Positions 25,133-34,476 are shown, counted from the first letter of the stretch. The stretch: 64,000 bases of DNA from Sulfolobales archaeon HS-7 (GCA_019704295.1 AP024596.1:62001-126000); one strand, 5' to 3'. The notes: a model not told the origin generated them from the letters alone. Numbers and translations: made by a program.

Positions 25133-27856
25133 TCAATCAATCCAGTATTTCCTATTCCTAATGAAGTTCCTCTCAGCATCCAATAGGGTCTTATAAAACG
25201 CATCCTCCCCTTGGGAGAGCTTAGATAACATCCTACCCATGTTGTGAGGTCCAACCCCAGGCGTAACGAAAGCCACAGCAGCTAGCTTCCTATACGTCGA
25301 GAATAGCGAAGAAGTAATCTTTATTTCCTCAATTTTCTCTCTCTCCTCTTTATGTAACTTTCCATTTGTCTTAACCTTGTCCAAGAGCTTTTTATCGATC
25401 GTGTCCTCAGGCTCGTGAAGTGATAGGAATACGGAGCCGCACTTGGGGCATTTCTCAGGTACATCCTTCACCTTAAATACGCTGTTCCAGTAACATATGC
25501 TACATAAAAGCTTGACACTTCTCTGCTGCAGCTTTCGTTTAAATATTTCCAGCATAAAGGGTTCACCACTATCACGAACCATTATTTTCTCTAGGAACTG
25601 CTTTGAGAGCGGAGAGGGGTCAACAGTTTCAACAACGGCAAATTTCCACTTCTTTACCTCAGTAAAGACGTTAACGTCATAGCTGTACTTCTCGAGCTCA
25701 TTAACTGCCTCCTCACCTATTATAGTATTAACGTACGCGTCGAGCATCGTTTTAGTAATCTTTACGTTGGCGTCCTTGTCTATTGCTCCAAACCTTATAG
25801 CCTCGGTTACTATCTTCCACTTATACTGAGGACTGTTAATTATGGCCTTTCTCAACCACCCCCTTAATACTTCCTCTGAATTCTGCGTAAGGAATTCCAG
25901 AGCCTGTTCCACATCATTCTTCGATATTAGGTAGGGGGACGCAATGGCTATGTGGTAAGCGTCAGATCTATATGTAACTCTTCCCCCAGTTCTGTTTAAG
26001 AGAAAGAGGGAAATCAATGCACCTATTGTGTTGTTTCCCCTAGTCCCCATGGGGAGGTTAATGACAACTAAACCACCTTTTAATACCTCCGTCAACGCCG
26101 TATCCTCAGCAGGACTTGGAAATCCCCTTCTCCTCAACTCGGCAAGCATTTTGTTTATTTCCTCCTTTACTTTTTCGTCTTGAATATCCGAACTCGCTAT
26201 AAATCTCCTGTAAACTTCAGTTGCTACCTGAATCTCTACAGGTATCGTCTCTCCATACCATGAGGGGAGATGTCCTGACGAGGTCTGAGTTCTCTCTAAG
26301 AAGACTTTATCGTTCTCTATACTTATAACTCTCCATAACTTTCCGCTAAGTACTATTACGTCGTCCTCGGAAAGCGTGGAGACGAAGTCCTTATCTAGAG
26401 TGCCTATTTTCTGGTCACTAACCATGTCAATTGCCAGGAAATTCGACGAGCTTTCAGGTATCATTGAGACAGAAAAAGCGTACTTCCAGATTCTTCTAGA
26501 CTTACCTAGTTTTCCATTCTTTTCCGATATTATGTAGGCCGACTTTAGGAACTCCACGACATTCATGAACCTCTCATACTCTAAGGTCCTAAAGTAAAAG
26601 GACTTCCTTACGATATCATATATTTTCTCAGGTTCTGAATACCCTTCCATTACCATAAGCGCTATTTGATGTGCAACTACGTCAAGCGCATCTTCTTCCG
26701 TTATTGGCTTCTCGAGTTTTCCCTCCTTTGCGAAGTCGGTTATCACAATACACTCTACTACGTCCTCTACCTGACTTGTCGGCACAACCACACCATTAGG
26801 CACCTTTTTAAAAAAATGACCGCTTCTCCCAACCCTCTGGATTAATCTTAATGCCTGTCTTGGGGACGAGTATTGTATCACAGTATTTATTGTTCCTACG
26901 TCTATACCAAGCTCAAGGCTGGATGTGGCCACTAAGGCGTCTAGTTTGCCTGCCTTAAACTCCTTTTCTGCGGAAACTCTCACATCTCTTGATAATGAGC
27001 CGTGATGAACCTCAACGTTTAACTTGAATAAATTTCTCAAAACATTGGAGAGGTACTCCGCAGTCTCCCTTGTATTAGTAAATAGTAAAACAGGTTTCCT
27101 TGTCCTAATGATGTCACTTATGTATTTAACCCTAGCGTAGGTTTCAGGACTTAAACCGCTCTCTACGACCTTATCTACTTCCTCCCCGGGGTTAGGAATT
27201 GCCACTTCTATTTTCATCTCCCTTGATATGTTAACTAACGCTATATCAACGTCTCCCTCAGGATGGAGGAAATGCTTTGCCGCTTCAATTTCTCCAATAG
27301 TAGCTGAAATCCCTATTACCTGAATCTTCTGTTTCGCTCTTATCTTAAGCCTTTCAACGGCTATTGACATTTCGTATCCCCTTTTATCGTCAAGCATTTC
27401 TTGAACTTCGTCTATTATGAGCCACCTTACGTTGGACAAGTATTCCCTTAGCTTCTGATTTATTAGCAGGAACTCAAAAGTTTCAGGGGTGGTGATCAGG
27501 AGATCCGGAGGTTCTTTCTCTATACGCCTTCTGTCTCTCTCAGTTGAATCTCCGTGTCTAACTCCTACAGATACTCCGAAAGCCGATGCTATTTTCGTTA
27601 ATCGTACCTCTATATCTCTGTTTAACGCCCTAAGTGGAGTTACATATATGCCAGATATCTTCTCAGGCCTTTCTATTAGAATTTCCGTGAATACAGGTAT
27701 TACCGCCGCTTCGGTTTTCCCGAATCCTGTAGGGGCCACTATTAACGTGTTCTTTCCGCTGAGAACCTTAGGTATGGCTATCTTCTGGATCGGCGTTAAC
27801 TCGGTGTAGCCCAGCAATTTCATTCTAGTTGCTAATATTTCCAACGTCTCCTGCAT
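25133..27856 (-). CDS. Lhr-type SF2 DNA/RNA helicase
   Basis: A large helicase of the Lhr family, in archaea linked to DNA repair or recombination. N-terminal RecA domain: APTGFGKTE (Walker A, about residue 41), TPLRALNRD, TTPETFEFLL, the box II variant DEVQ (usually DEVH or DEIH), and SATIGE. Second RecA domain: LFTNTRETAEYLS, TSSLELGIDVG and QRVGRSGH. A long C-terminal Lhr region follows, with a zinc finger made of CSIC and CPKCG near residue 790-815. At 907 residues it matches archaeal Lhr2-like proteins. It is divergent from the HerA-like ATPase with only 40 bases between. Confidence 0.88.
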   Translation of the reverse strand: MQETLEILATRMKLLGYTELTPIQKIAIPKVLSGKNTLIVAPTGFGKTEAAVIPVFTEILIERPEKISGIYVTPLRALNRDIEVRLTKIASAFGVSVGVRHGDSTERDRRRIEKEPPDLLITTPETFEFLLINQKLREYLSNVRWLIIDEVQEMLDDKRGYEMSIAVERLKIRAKQKIQVIGISATIGEIEAAKHFLHPEGDVDIALVNISREMKIEVAIPNPGEEVDKVVESGLSPETYARVKYISDIIRTRKPVLLFTNTRETAEYLSNVLRNLFKLNVEVHHGSLSRDVRVSAEKEFKAGKLDALVATSSLELGIDVGTINTVIQYSSPRQALRLIQRVGRSGHFFKKVPNGVVVPTSQVEDVVECIVITDFAKEGKLEKPITEEDALDVVAHQIALMVMEGYSEPEKIYDIVRKSFYFRTLEYERFMNVVEFLKSAYIISEKNGKLGKSRRIWKYAFSVSMIPESSSNFLAIDMVSDQKIGTLDKDFVSTLSEDDVIVLSGKLWRVISIENDKVFLERTQTSSGHLPSWYGETIPVEIQVATEVYRRFIASSDIQDEKVKEEINKMLAELRRRGFPSPAEDTALTEVLKGGLVVINLPMGTRGNNTIGALISLFLLNRTGGRVTYRSDAYHIAIASPYLISKNDVEQALEFLTQNSEEVLRGWLRKAIINSPQYKWKIVTEAIRFGAIDKDANVKITKTMLDAYVNTIIGEEAVNELEKYSYDVNVFTEVKKWKFAVVETVDPSPLSKQFLEKIMVRDSGEPFMLEIFKRKLQQRSVKLLCSICYWNSVFKVKDVPEKCPKCGSVFLSLHEPEDTIDKKLLDKVKTNGKLHKEEREKIEEIKITSSLFSTYRKLAAVAFVTPGVGPHNMGRMLSKLSQGEDAFYKTLLDAERNFIRNRKYWID

Positions 27857-27896
27857 GAATGATATTTAACATCAATCTCACAAATATAAGAGTAAA
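27857..27896. promoter_or_regulatory. Compact divergent promoter, lhr-like / HerA-like
   Basis: Forty bases separate two ATG starts. A plus-strand TATA-like GATATTTAAC is about 30 bases before ATG 27897, and a minus-strand CTTATATTTG is about 30 bases before ATG 27856. Both transcripts should be leaderless, and the promoters interlock, so opposing initiation may compete. Confidence 0.5.
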
Positions 27897-29501
27897 ATGA
27901 ACGAAGTGCGACATGGACTAATACTGACTACGTTGATCGCTGTACTTTTTCTTTCACAGAAACTTGAGATCATGTTCTTTGCAGGGATTGCAGTGTTTAT
28001 TGCACTAGGATTTCTTTCCTCCTGGTACTATAGTTCGCCTTTTACAGCTATGTTCTACCTTCCGGTAATATTAGTTACGGGTTATCTCTTAGGAAAATTC
28101 ACCAGTCCTTTCCTTATACTCGGCTTCTTATTCGGTATAGCTCTTTACTTAATTTGGAATACTGCCCTATCACGTGGTTTTTCCGATGCTGTTATAAGGA
28201 ATTTAAGGTACTTTAGGACTCCCTCAAAGAGGTTAATTATTTCGTCTACGATCGGATTGGTTGTATGTGCGGTATACCTTTTTTCCTCAAAAACTTGGAT
28301 TCTCTTCCCAGGAAGCGTAATAAACCTCTATCTCTTAATCACGAGCGATTACTCTCCTACCGATGCGATAATTCTGATCATGCTTAACTGGTTTTCAATT
28401 CCCTTTTTACTGTCGGATAGAGAAGTTTCAATTGGAAGAGGGGAATACTGCTTTTCCATCATTGCGATAATCCAGAAGGGGCTAGGTCATTCCCCCGTGA
28501 AAACGGAGGGAAGATATCATTGGGTTAAGTCGAGAGGTCGCTTATGCCTAAGCGTAACGGATAGGGAGAATTACAATACCACGATAATAGGTTCTAGCGG
28601 TACCGGAAAATCCCATCTAGTTAAGAAAACGCTTAGAGACATTTCACTCAACTACATTATCATTGATATTCATGGGGAATACGACATTCCTGGGGCGCTT
28701 CACGTAGATATGGCTTCCAACGGAATAAACCCCTTTTCGCTTTTCGGAAAAACTCCCCATGACAGAAGTCTTGAGATCGCCTCAATGCTGGCTTCGGTAT
28801 TTAACCTCGGAAGCATCCAAACCGTAACTTTAGCCAATCTGATCCACGAACTATATCAGACGGTTGAAACTAGTAAAGGGGATTTAAGTGCGTTACCTAC
28901 ATTTGAGGACCTTAAAAAGCTAATGGAAGCAAAGGTAAGGTTCGGTGGAGATATGCAGGAAATTGCGGTAATTCAACGACTACTTCCTTACGTTAATTTC
29001 CTCTCGGCTTATACCAATTTCAGTGAGTCTGAGTTTAACGTAGAGGGAGGAAGAGTTGTGATAGACTTCTCTAAAGTTGTCTCTGACGAATTAAGGTATA
29101 TACTCCTAGAAACGTTCTTATCCTCGATCCTGGGTCAAGCGTACAGAAGAGGTCCTTCACCTCTTCACACAATTTTAGTAATAGACGAAGCACCTTTTTT
29201 GCTCAGTAGGGAATCCGGAAGAAATATAGCTCTTAGATTTTTTGCTGAGGGGAGGAAGTTTGGGATCGGAACAATAATTGTATCCCAGTTCGGAAAACTA
29301 GTTAAGGAAGCAATTAATAACTCTTCCACGATAATCTGCTTTAAAGTTAACGATCCTGAGGACATAGATTACATGTCAAGGGTATTTAGCTCTGGGAACA
29401 ACGAAATGGCTAATGTCGTTAAATCCGCTCTGAACACGTTAAAAAGAGGGGAATTTATAATAAAGGAGAAAAGCGAATTAATATTAGGAAGGAGTTATTA
29501 G
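27897..29501 (+). CDS. Membrane-anchored HerA/VirB4-like ATPase (CedB candidate)
   Basis: An N-terminal membrane part of about five to six helices (residues ~8-175), then a HerA/DUF87-type ATPase. Walker A is GSSGTGKSHLV (about 235-245), Walker B is ILVIDEAPFLL, followed by AEGRKFGIGTIIVSQ and a C-terminal arginine-containing region. In Sulfolobales a membrane-bound HerA/VirB4 homologue, CedB, powers DNA import; the architecture agrees, but I cannot align it here, so the name stays a candidate. It sits upstream of Rpo13 and PCNA1 on the same strand with 16 bases to the next start. Confidence 0.75.
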   Translation: MNEVRHGLILTTLIAVLFLSQKLEIMFFAGIAVFIALGFLSSWYYSSPFTAMFYLPVILVTGYLLGKFTSPFLILGFLFGIALYLIWNTALSRGFSDAVIRNLRYFRTPSKRLIISSTIGLVVCAVYLFSSKTWILFPGSVINLYLLITSDYSPTDAIILIMLNWFSIPFLLSDREVSIGRGEYCFSIIAIIQKGLGHSPVKTEGRYHWVKSRGRLCLSVTDRENYNTTIIGSSGTGKSHLVKKTLRDISLNYIIIDIHGEYDIPGALHVDMASNGINPFSLFGKTPHDRSLEIASMLASVFNLGSIQTVTLANLIHELYQTVETSKGDLSALPTFEDLKKLMEAKVRFGGDMQEIAVIQRLLPYVNFLSAYTNFSESEFNVEGGRVVIDFSKVVSDELRYILLETFLSSILGQAYRRGPSPLHTILVIDEAPFLLSRESGRNIALRFFAEGRKFGIGTIIVSQFGKLVKEAINNSSTIICFKVNDPEDIDYMSRVFSSGNNEMANVVKSALNTLKRGEFIIKEKSELILGRSY

Positions 29502-29517
29502 AGAATAATGAGTAGTT

Positions 29518-29763
29518 ATGTCTTCAGAGGAGGATAGTGAGGGGGAAGACAAAAGGGAGGAGGAGGAAGATGAGGATGAGGGCTTTTCAAGTTCAATGTC
29601 TATAAATGATATTGAGTACTTTGTAGAGAGAACGCAGTTACTCGAGGATATTGTAAGCGGTAGGAAAACTATAGAACAGGCATCAAAGGATACTGTGCAC
29701 AAAGAGGTAAAAACTAGAAAAAGAAACACCAGGAGAGGGAAGAAAAAGGAGGAAGATGAATGA
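29518..29763 (+). CDS. rpo13: Rpo13-like RNA polymerase subunit
   Basis: An 81-residue protein with a strongly acidic N-terminus (residues ~4-22, almost all Glu and Asp), a short helix-turn-helix core (INDIEYFVERTQLLEDIVSG) and a basic tail (RKRNTRRGKKK). This is the layout of Rpo13, the crenarchaeal RNA polymerase subunit whose basic tail contacts downstream DNA. As I remember, Rpo13 also lies beside PCNA1 in Saccharolobus. It is shorter than the roughly 104 residues of the characterised protein, mainly in the acidic part. The stop overlaps the PCNA start by 4 bases. Confidence 0.72.
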   Translation: MSSEEDSEGEDKREEEEDEDEGFSSSMSINDIEYFVERTQLLEDIVSGRKTIEQASKDTVHKEVKTRKRNTRRGKKKEEDE

Positions 29764-30497
29764 GAATAGAATACTCGAACGTAGGTAACCTTACAGAACT
29801 TCTTCAATCAATGGGGAAATTTACCGATAAAATTACTCTTAATTTCACCGGGGATAAGCTCTACTCAATCCACCTCACTGAAGATAAATCTGTCCTTTTA
29901 ATCTTAGAACTAAAAAAGGAGGCATTTAACGAATATTCTGTTGATGAAAACATTTCGATCTCCATTCCGTCAGATAACGTGAAATCTATACTTGGTAAGT
30001 TCAGGAGAGGAACGGTAGAAATGGCAATAACTAACGATAGGTTAAGATTTGTTGTTAGGGAGTCAAAGGGTGTAAAAAACACAGTGAGCGTGAAAATTGA
30101 GAAGGAGGAACAGCAAAAAATCATCGAACTAAAGGTAAAGAGTGGGTTTACATTTACCTTGCCAGATGGGGGCATGTTAAGGAGAGTAGTTGAGGACGCA
30201 GGGACTATAGGGGAGACGGTGAAAGTAGAGGGTAAAAAGGACGCAGTGATATTCTCCACCTCCGAGTTAGGAAAAAGCTACGTTGCTGCTTTAAAGCAGG
30301 GAAAACCTCTAGAATCTCTATCCGTTGAAGAGGAGGGGTATTCTAATTACGCTGTAGAGATCTTAGATTCAACGGTGAGCGCAATTACGAAATTAGGAAA
30401 GCTTGAGGTGTCGTCTGGTAATAACATTCCCATAAAACTTAAAGCTATAGTCTCTGACTTCGCCTCTTTGACAGCGTGGGTGGCTCCTAGAGCATAA
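29760..30497 (+). CDS. pcn1: DNA polymerase sliding clamp subunit, PCNA1-type
   Basis: One of the three distinct clamp subunits that make the heterotrimeric Sulfolobales PCNA ring. The stretches KITLNFTGDKLYSIHLTED and EAFNEYSVDENISI match the PCNA1 subunit rather than PCNA2 or PCNA3. The interdomain connector and the C-terminal AWVAPRA typical of clamps are present. The length of 245 residues is normal. It overlaps rpo13 (ATGA), so the replication clamp and a transcription subunit are translationally coupled. It converges on cbiP 3 bases away. Confidence 0.9.
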   Translation: MRIEYSNVGNLTELLQSMGKFTDKITLNFTGDKLYSIHLTEDKSVLLILELKKEAFNEYSVDENISISIPSDNVKSILGKFRRGTVEMAITNDRLRFVVRESKGVKNTVSVKIEKEEQQKIIELKVKSGFTFTLPDGGMLRRVVEDAGTIGETVKVEGKKDAVIFSTSELGKSYVAALKQGKPLESLSVEEEGYSNYAVEILDSTVSAITKLGKLEVSSGNNIPIKLKAIVSDFASLTAWVAPRA

Positions 30498-30500
30498 TCT

Positions 30501-31871
30501 TTAGCTCTCAACTATAGCCTTTATCTCATCTAAGTATATGCGTTTTTTTACAATCTCGGTAATCTTTTGGATTGCCTCATAATAAGCCTCCTCTTCCTGA
30601 GTTGGAGAGTGAGTTAACCCGAAGTACTTCAACAGTTTCCCTGATGCTTCGGAGAAGAGAAATCCGTGGACGCTGATTCCTACTTTATCATCATGAAAAT
30701 CTCCGTCGTATTCTAACGTACTGTGTCCATTCCTCCTCACTATCTTTAGTATCCCTCTATTTCCAGACACTCTACCTCTCCTGATTTCGTATCCCTTAAA
30801 TGGAAGAGAATCGAAAAACCCTTCTATCTGCGAAACGATCTTGTCGTAGTAAATGTTAACTTTTCCATTAAATATTGAGAGTCCTTTCTCACTTCTAGGC
30901 AGTCCCGATTCCATTCCTAATGGATCTGAGATCTCACTGTTCATTATCTGATAACCCCCACATATTCCTAGAAGGGGATACCTCGATATTTTAGGGAAAT
31001 ACTTCTTTATCCATGCTAGCGACTCGAATACGTTTCTTGACCCTGGGAGTATTACTAGGTAGGGATCAATGATTTCCTCCTCTCTTCTCACAAACCTCAA
31101 GTAAGCGTCTGAAAATTTGAGAGCGTAAAACTCATTGAAGTTGCTCATGAATGGATATGCGATTACATCAACCTCTTTCTTTCCATTAATTGAGAAAATG
31201 TCCTCCGAATCCTCAGGAGGAATTGGTTTTTCCTCCAGTAATGGAATACTTCCAAGATACTTCATTCCCGTTTTGGTCTCTAACCATTTACATGCCGGTT
31301 CCACGAATTTCTCTTCACCTAAGTACTTATTGATGATAAACCCCTTAATCCTGGTTCTCACCTCCTCAGGCAACATGTTATACGCCCCGTAAGCTGAGGC
31401 AAACGCCCCTCCCTTGCTTATGTCCAGGACTAGGATTATCGGAAACCCGAACTCCTTTGCAATCAAGGTCCCCGATATATCCCTCTCTAAATAATTAGGT
31501 TCAGCTATACCTCCTGCGCTTTCTATTACGTTTTCACCTATTGCATTCCTAGCGCTAAACCAAATATCTGGAAGGATTGAAACGTAATCCTGATAATTAA
31601 GTACTCCAAGAGAGTTTCCATTCAAAATTACCTCTATCCCGTTACCCATGTATTTTATGAGAACGGGATTTAGCTTTCTGGTGGGTTTAATTTTATTTCC
31701 CATTGCTTGGAACGCCTGAATGAAGGCTATTTCCCCTCCGTCTTCCGTAGAGTAACTGTTGAGCGAGATGTTTTGAACCTTAAGCGGGGGTTTTCCCAGT
31801 ATTCGAACAAGGGAGGACGTTATTAACGATTTCCCTGCACCGCTCTGAGTTGATGCTACGATTACGCTCAC
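30501..31871 (-). CDS. cbiP: Cobyric acid synthase (CbiP/CobQ)
   Basis: Glutamine-dependent amidation of side chains b, d, e and g of adenosyl-cobyrinate a,c-diamide, in B12 synthesis. The N-terminal dethiobiotin-synthetase-like domain has a P-loop (STQSGAGKSLI) and the CobQ signature QNISLNSYST plus NPVLIKYMGNG. The C-terminal glutaminase domain has the nucleophile Cys in LLGICGGYQIM and the His in GISVHGFLF. At 456 residues it is slightly short (about 485). No other cobalamin gene is nearby. The start is 9 bases after the DUF47 stop, so they probably share a transcript. Confidence 0.9.
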   Translation of the reverse strand: MSVIVASTQSGAGKSLITSSLVRILGKPPLKVQNISLNSYSTEDGGEIAFIQAFQAMGNKIKPTRKLNPVLIKYMGNGIEVILNGNSLGVLNYQDYVSILPDIWFSARNAIGENVIESAGGIAEPNYLERDISGTLIAKEFGFPIILVLDISKGGAFASAYGAYNMLPEEVRTRIKGFIINKYLGEEKFVEPACKWLETKTGMKYLGSIPLLEEKPIPPEDSEDIFSINGKKEVDVIAYPFMSNFNEFYALKFSDAYLRFVRREEEIIDPYLVILPGSRNVFESLAWIKKYFPKISRYPLLGICGGYQIMNSEISDPLGMESGLPRSEKGLSIFNGKVNIYYDKIVSQIEGFFDSLPFKGYEIRRGRVSGNRGILKIVRRNGHSTLEYDGDFHDDKVGISVHGFLFSEASGKLLKYFGLTHSPTQEEEAYYEAIQKITEIVKKRIYLDEIKAIVES

Positions 31872-31880
31872 GTTAAACCC

Positions 31881-32543
31881 TTATGATTTCAGAGTTGCAT
31901 AAAGAACTTCTACGCTTACAGTCCCTTCCTCAAGGTTATCTAGAATGTCGTCTGTAAAGAGTATAATATCCTTAAATTGAAGAAGGCTCACCACGTCTAT
32001 CTCCGACTCTATTTCGTAAAGTTTGAGGAGGAGGGTGTCCTTGATCTCGTCTCCATTTCTCTCTAACATCTGTATTTCCCGACCTAATTTTATTGCCCTC
32101 CTTATATCGTGATTAAGGCTATTTACTACATCAACCATTTTTGACGTAGCTTCAGACACTATTACTAAGTAAGCCTCCATTTGATCACCCATTGATTGAA
32201 GGCATTTTTCTGAAACTCTTCTAGTTACGTAAGCCCTAGCTGTGTCCTTTATCGCCTTTGATGTGTAGTAGAGCGACTGCGTAAGCATGACCATGGACTC
32301 CTTGAAATCTGGAAGAAACGCCTCTCCGAAAAGCAAAGACATAACGTCCTCTCTCTCCATCGCAACCCGTTCGTAGGCAGATCTTATCCTCACGGAGTTA
32401 CCTATCGAGTCGTTTTTGTCTCCATTTCTAACTCCCATATAGAGACTTCTGAGAGAACTACTCATTTCCTTTAATGAGACCGAAATAGCTAATAGCCTCT
32501 TGAAGATCTCGTCCTCTCTAGTTATTTTAAATATCCTTACCAC
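31881..32543 (-). CDS. DUF47 / PhoU-like protein
   Basis: An all-helical PhoU-like protein of the DUF47 family, often linked with phosphate transporters. The length, 220, is usual; the family signature near the C-terminus reads ILFTDDILDNLEEGT, which may bind metal. The rest is heptad-like helices. No phosphate transporter gene is adjacent, so its partner is elsewhere. Encoded upstream of cbiP on the same strand. Confidence 0.82.
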   Translation of the reverse strand: MVRIFKITREDEIFKRLLAISVSLKEMSSSLRSLYMGVRNGDKNDSIGNSVRIRSAYERVAMEREDVMSLLFGEAFLPDFKESMVMLTQSLYYTSKAIKDTARAYVTRRVSEKCLQSMGDQMEAYLVIVSEATSKMVDVVNSLNHDIRRAIKLGREIQMLERNGDEIKDTLLLKLYEIESEIDVVSLLQFKDIILFTDDILDNLEEGTVSVEVLYATLKS

Positions 32544-32922
32544 GGAAATAACTATTTTCTCCTTAATATAAAAACCTCAAGATTGGGGAGGTTCTTACAA
32601 TTTTGTTCCATTTAAGTAAGATTGTATGTTTTTAAAATATCTTATACTGAGATAATTAACCCTCCGTCCTGATAGGAGTAAACGGGTGGTAACTCCTAGT
32701 GATGGAACCCCACACTTAAGCACGAGCTTTGCCCAGAGTTCTAGGAGATTTAGGAATACCTGACGTAAAGCAATTAGGGGTTTTCAATTCCAATCAGGTT
32801 ACCATAATAACGCCTAACGCAATTAGCGCGAAACGAAGGAAAGTTATATGTTAAGTTGAGGACATTTGAGGGCAATGCAAAGTAGTATTCAACTCTTAGA
32901 ATAGTGAACTCAAACGCGGATT
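32544..32922. other. Gene-free stretch, nothing recognised
   Basis: About 380 bases. I see short hairpin potential (GGAGT with ACTCC near 32680) but no coding frame, repeat family member or RNA gene that I can name. It may be a decayed mobile element. Confidence 0.5.
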
Positions 32923-33714
32923 TCAAGAATCCATCTTTACGGTATTTCTAAGGGTACCTATTCTAGAAATTTCTACCTCCACCACATCTCCATCCTTTAG
33001 GTATTTCTCTCCTGTAAATTTACCTACCCCTGACGGAGTCCCGCTGGTTATTACGTCGCCAGGAAGAAGGGTTATTACCTTCGTTAAGTCGGAGATCATC
33101 CTCTCGAAAGAGAATATCATGTCTTCAGTAGTTCCACTTTGCCGTACCTCCCCATTTACCCTGGTTTCTATCTTCAAAGGAAAGCTTATCTCATCCTTAG
33201 TTACTAGTACTGGTCCCAGTGGAAGAGCTGAATCAGCTCCTTTTCCTAAAACCCAATCTTTTCCTAGACCCTCTACGGAGTCAAACTGAAACTCCCTAAT
33301 GCTAATGTCGTTGGCTATCGTGTATCCGTAAATGCACTGAGCTGCTTCATCAACAGATACGTACTTACACTTCCTTCCTATTACCACAGCTAGTTCCCCC
33401 TCGTAGTCTAACGTCGTAACCCCCCTAGGTATAATTATACTTTCCTCATGACCTATTAACGAATTGTGAAACTTCGTGAAGAAGTACGGTTTCTTTGGAG
33501 TCTTGACGGACGTTTCCGCTGAATGAGATCTGAAGTTCACCGCAGGCAGGTAGATTTTAGATGGTGATACTGGAGGAAGGAATTTGATAGGGTTTACGAT
33601 CCTTCCAGTTGTCGTAATACCCTCGGAAAACGAGAAGGATATTTCCTCGTATTTCTCTCCTTTAACTAATACGTAGGTTTCTTGTTCCTTGGTAAAAATT
33701 CGGGCTATCCTCAT
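32923..33714 (-). CDS. Fumarylacetoacetate hydrolase family protein
   Basis: An FAH-superfamily enzyme, cleaving or isomerising a beta-diketo or 2-oxo acid. The metal-binding core is visible: TTLDYEGELAVVIGRK (Glu ligands), IANDISIREFQ (Asp), and later GDVITSGTPSGVG. At 263 residues it fits the fumarylpyruvate/acylpyruvase-like type. It lacks the longer N-terminal domain of the 2-keto-3-deoxy-D-arabinonate dehydratase known from Saccharolobus. The start is ATG 33714. The gene ends just before an empty region and its start faces a TIR element. Confidence 0.85.
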   Translation of the reverse strand: MRIARIFTKEQETYVLVKGEKYEEISFSFSEGITTTGRIVNPIKFLPPVSPSKIYLPAVNFRSHSAETSVKTPKKPYFFTKFHNSLIGHEESIIIPRGVTTLDYEGELAVVIGRKCKYVSVDEAAQCIYGYTIANDISIREFQFDSVEGLGKDWVLGKGADSALPLGPVLVTKDEISFPLKIETRVNGEVRQSGTTEDMIFSFERMISDLTKVITLLPGDVITSGTPSGVGKFTGEKYLKDGDVVEVEISRIGTLRNTVKMDS

Positions 33715-33751
33715 ATGTTAAAGATGTTTTAAGGAGATTTATTTTCTCCAT

Positions 33752-34020
33752 TATATTTAGTCAGACCCTGAGAGTCAAGGGAGATCTTTCATGTGGCACT
33801 GCATAACACGCCTAACTATGTGGTACACTAGGAATCATATTTTAGAAGGCACTAGATGCTTCGCCTCTAACACGACAGTGGGAACATTAAGTCCAGAACG
33901 ATGCCTACATTAACAGCGTAGTGAATCGCTATCTCCATTCCTAGTGTTATGTGTTTTCCCCGCGGAAGGTTTATCATATACAAAGTAAGAACCTTGGTTT
34001 TCAAGGTCTGACGAAGTATA
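33752..34020 (-). mobile_element. 269-bp insertion-element relic with 29-bp TIRs, copy 2
   Basis: The ends are imperfect inverted repeats of about 29 bp (left TATATTTAGTCAGACCC; right, reversed, TATACTTCGTCAGACCT). The left part matches the 151-bp element at 3332-3482. The inner part (about 33840-33980), read on the minus strand, resembles segments of the transposase relic at 42723-43010, for instance the TTTTCCCCGYGGAAG block. Frames are broken by stops. Confidence 0.68.
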
Positions 34021-34083
34021 ACTAAAGAGACTCAAAATCGAAAGACTTTTGAGGTAAGCATTGTGTAAACAATAAGGGACAAA

Positions 34084-34094
34084 CCTTTTAAAAG
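34084..34094 (+). promoter_or_regulatory. TATA box of the 34114 DsrE-like gene
   Basis: CCTTTTAAAAG is centred about 25 bases before ATG 34114, giving a leaderless transcript. It lies 64 bases outside the TIR element. Confidence 0.5.
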
Positions 34095-34113
34095 TTTAGA
34101 AGGAAGGCACTAT

Positions 34114-34476
34114 ATGGAGCAAAAATACGCATTTATAATATTTTCAGATCCAGATATAAGATCTGAGTTAGTTAAGGCGGCTCATGCATTACATTATGCT
34201 ATAAATCTGAAGAAGAAAGGTAAGGACGTTTTCCTTTATTTTGAAGGATTAGGAGAGAAGCTTCTGGTTAACGACATACCGTATATAAAACCACTCATTG
34301 ATGAGGCGATTAGGATGAACCTGATTTACGGCGTGTGTGGATATTGTGCTAGTCCTCCGCATCTTAACGTCAAAGACAAGCTCTTAGCCAAGAACTTTGA
34401 ACTAATTGGAGATGAAACCGATCACAAGGACATTTCAACCTTCCTTGATGAGGGATATAACGTAATTATAGTCTAA
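34114..34476 (+). CDS. DsrE-like family protein
   Basis: A small 120-residue DsrE/DsrF-like protein. The fold starts YAFIIFSDPDI and continues with AHALHYAINLKKKGKDVFLYFEG. A CGYCAS motif near residue 76 supplies two Cys that could carry sulfur, and a helix-strand end follows (DEGYNVIIV). It stands alone, about 12 kb from the sulfur-transfer cluster, so the role may be sulfur trafficking or something else. It has a leaderless promoter. Confidence 0.7.
   Translation: MEQKYAFIIFSDPDIRSELVKAAHALHYAINLKKKGKDVFLYFEGLGEKLLVNDIPYIKPLIDEAIRMNLIYGVCGYCASPPHLNVKDKLLAKNFELIGDETDHKDISTFLDEGYNVIIV

Larger units (their letters stand above)
33715..34113. other. Intergenic stretch filled by a 269-bp TIR element
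   Basis: Between divergent genes. Most of it (33752-34020) is an insertion-element relic, listed separately. The last 90 bases hold the TATA box of the downstream DsrE-like gene. Confidence 0.6.

Noticed and set aside
24991-25254. Minus-strand frame overlapping the helicase 3' end
   Set aside because: Largely an out-of-frame shadow of the Lhr gene, with the remainder in the hairpin-rich tract; composition is not protein-like.
32544-32922. Possible RNA gene between DUF47 and FAH genes
   Set aside because: Only one short hairpin and no clear promoter; not enough to call.
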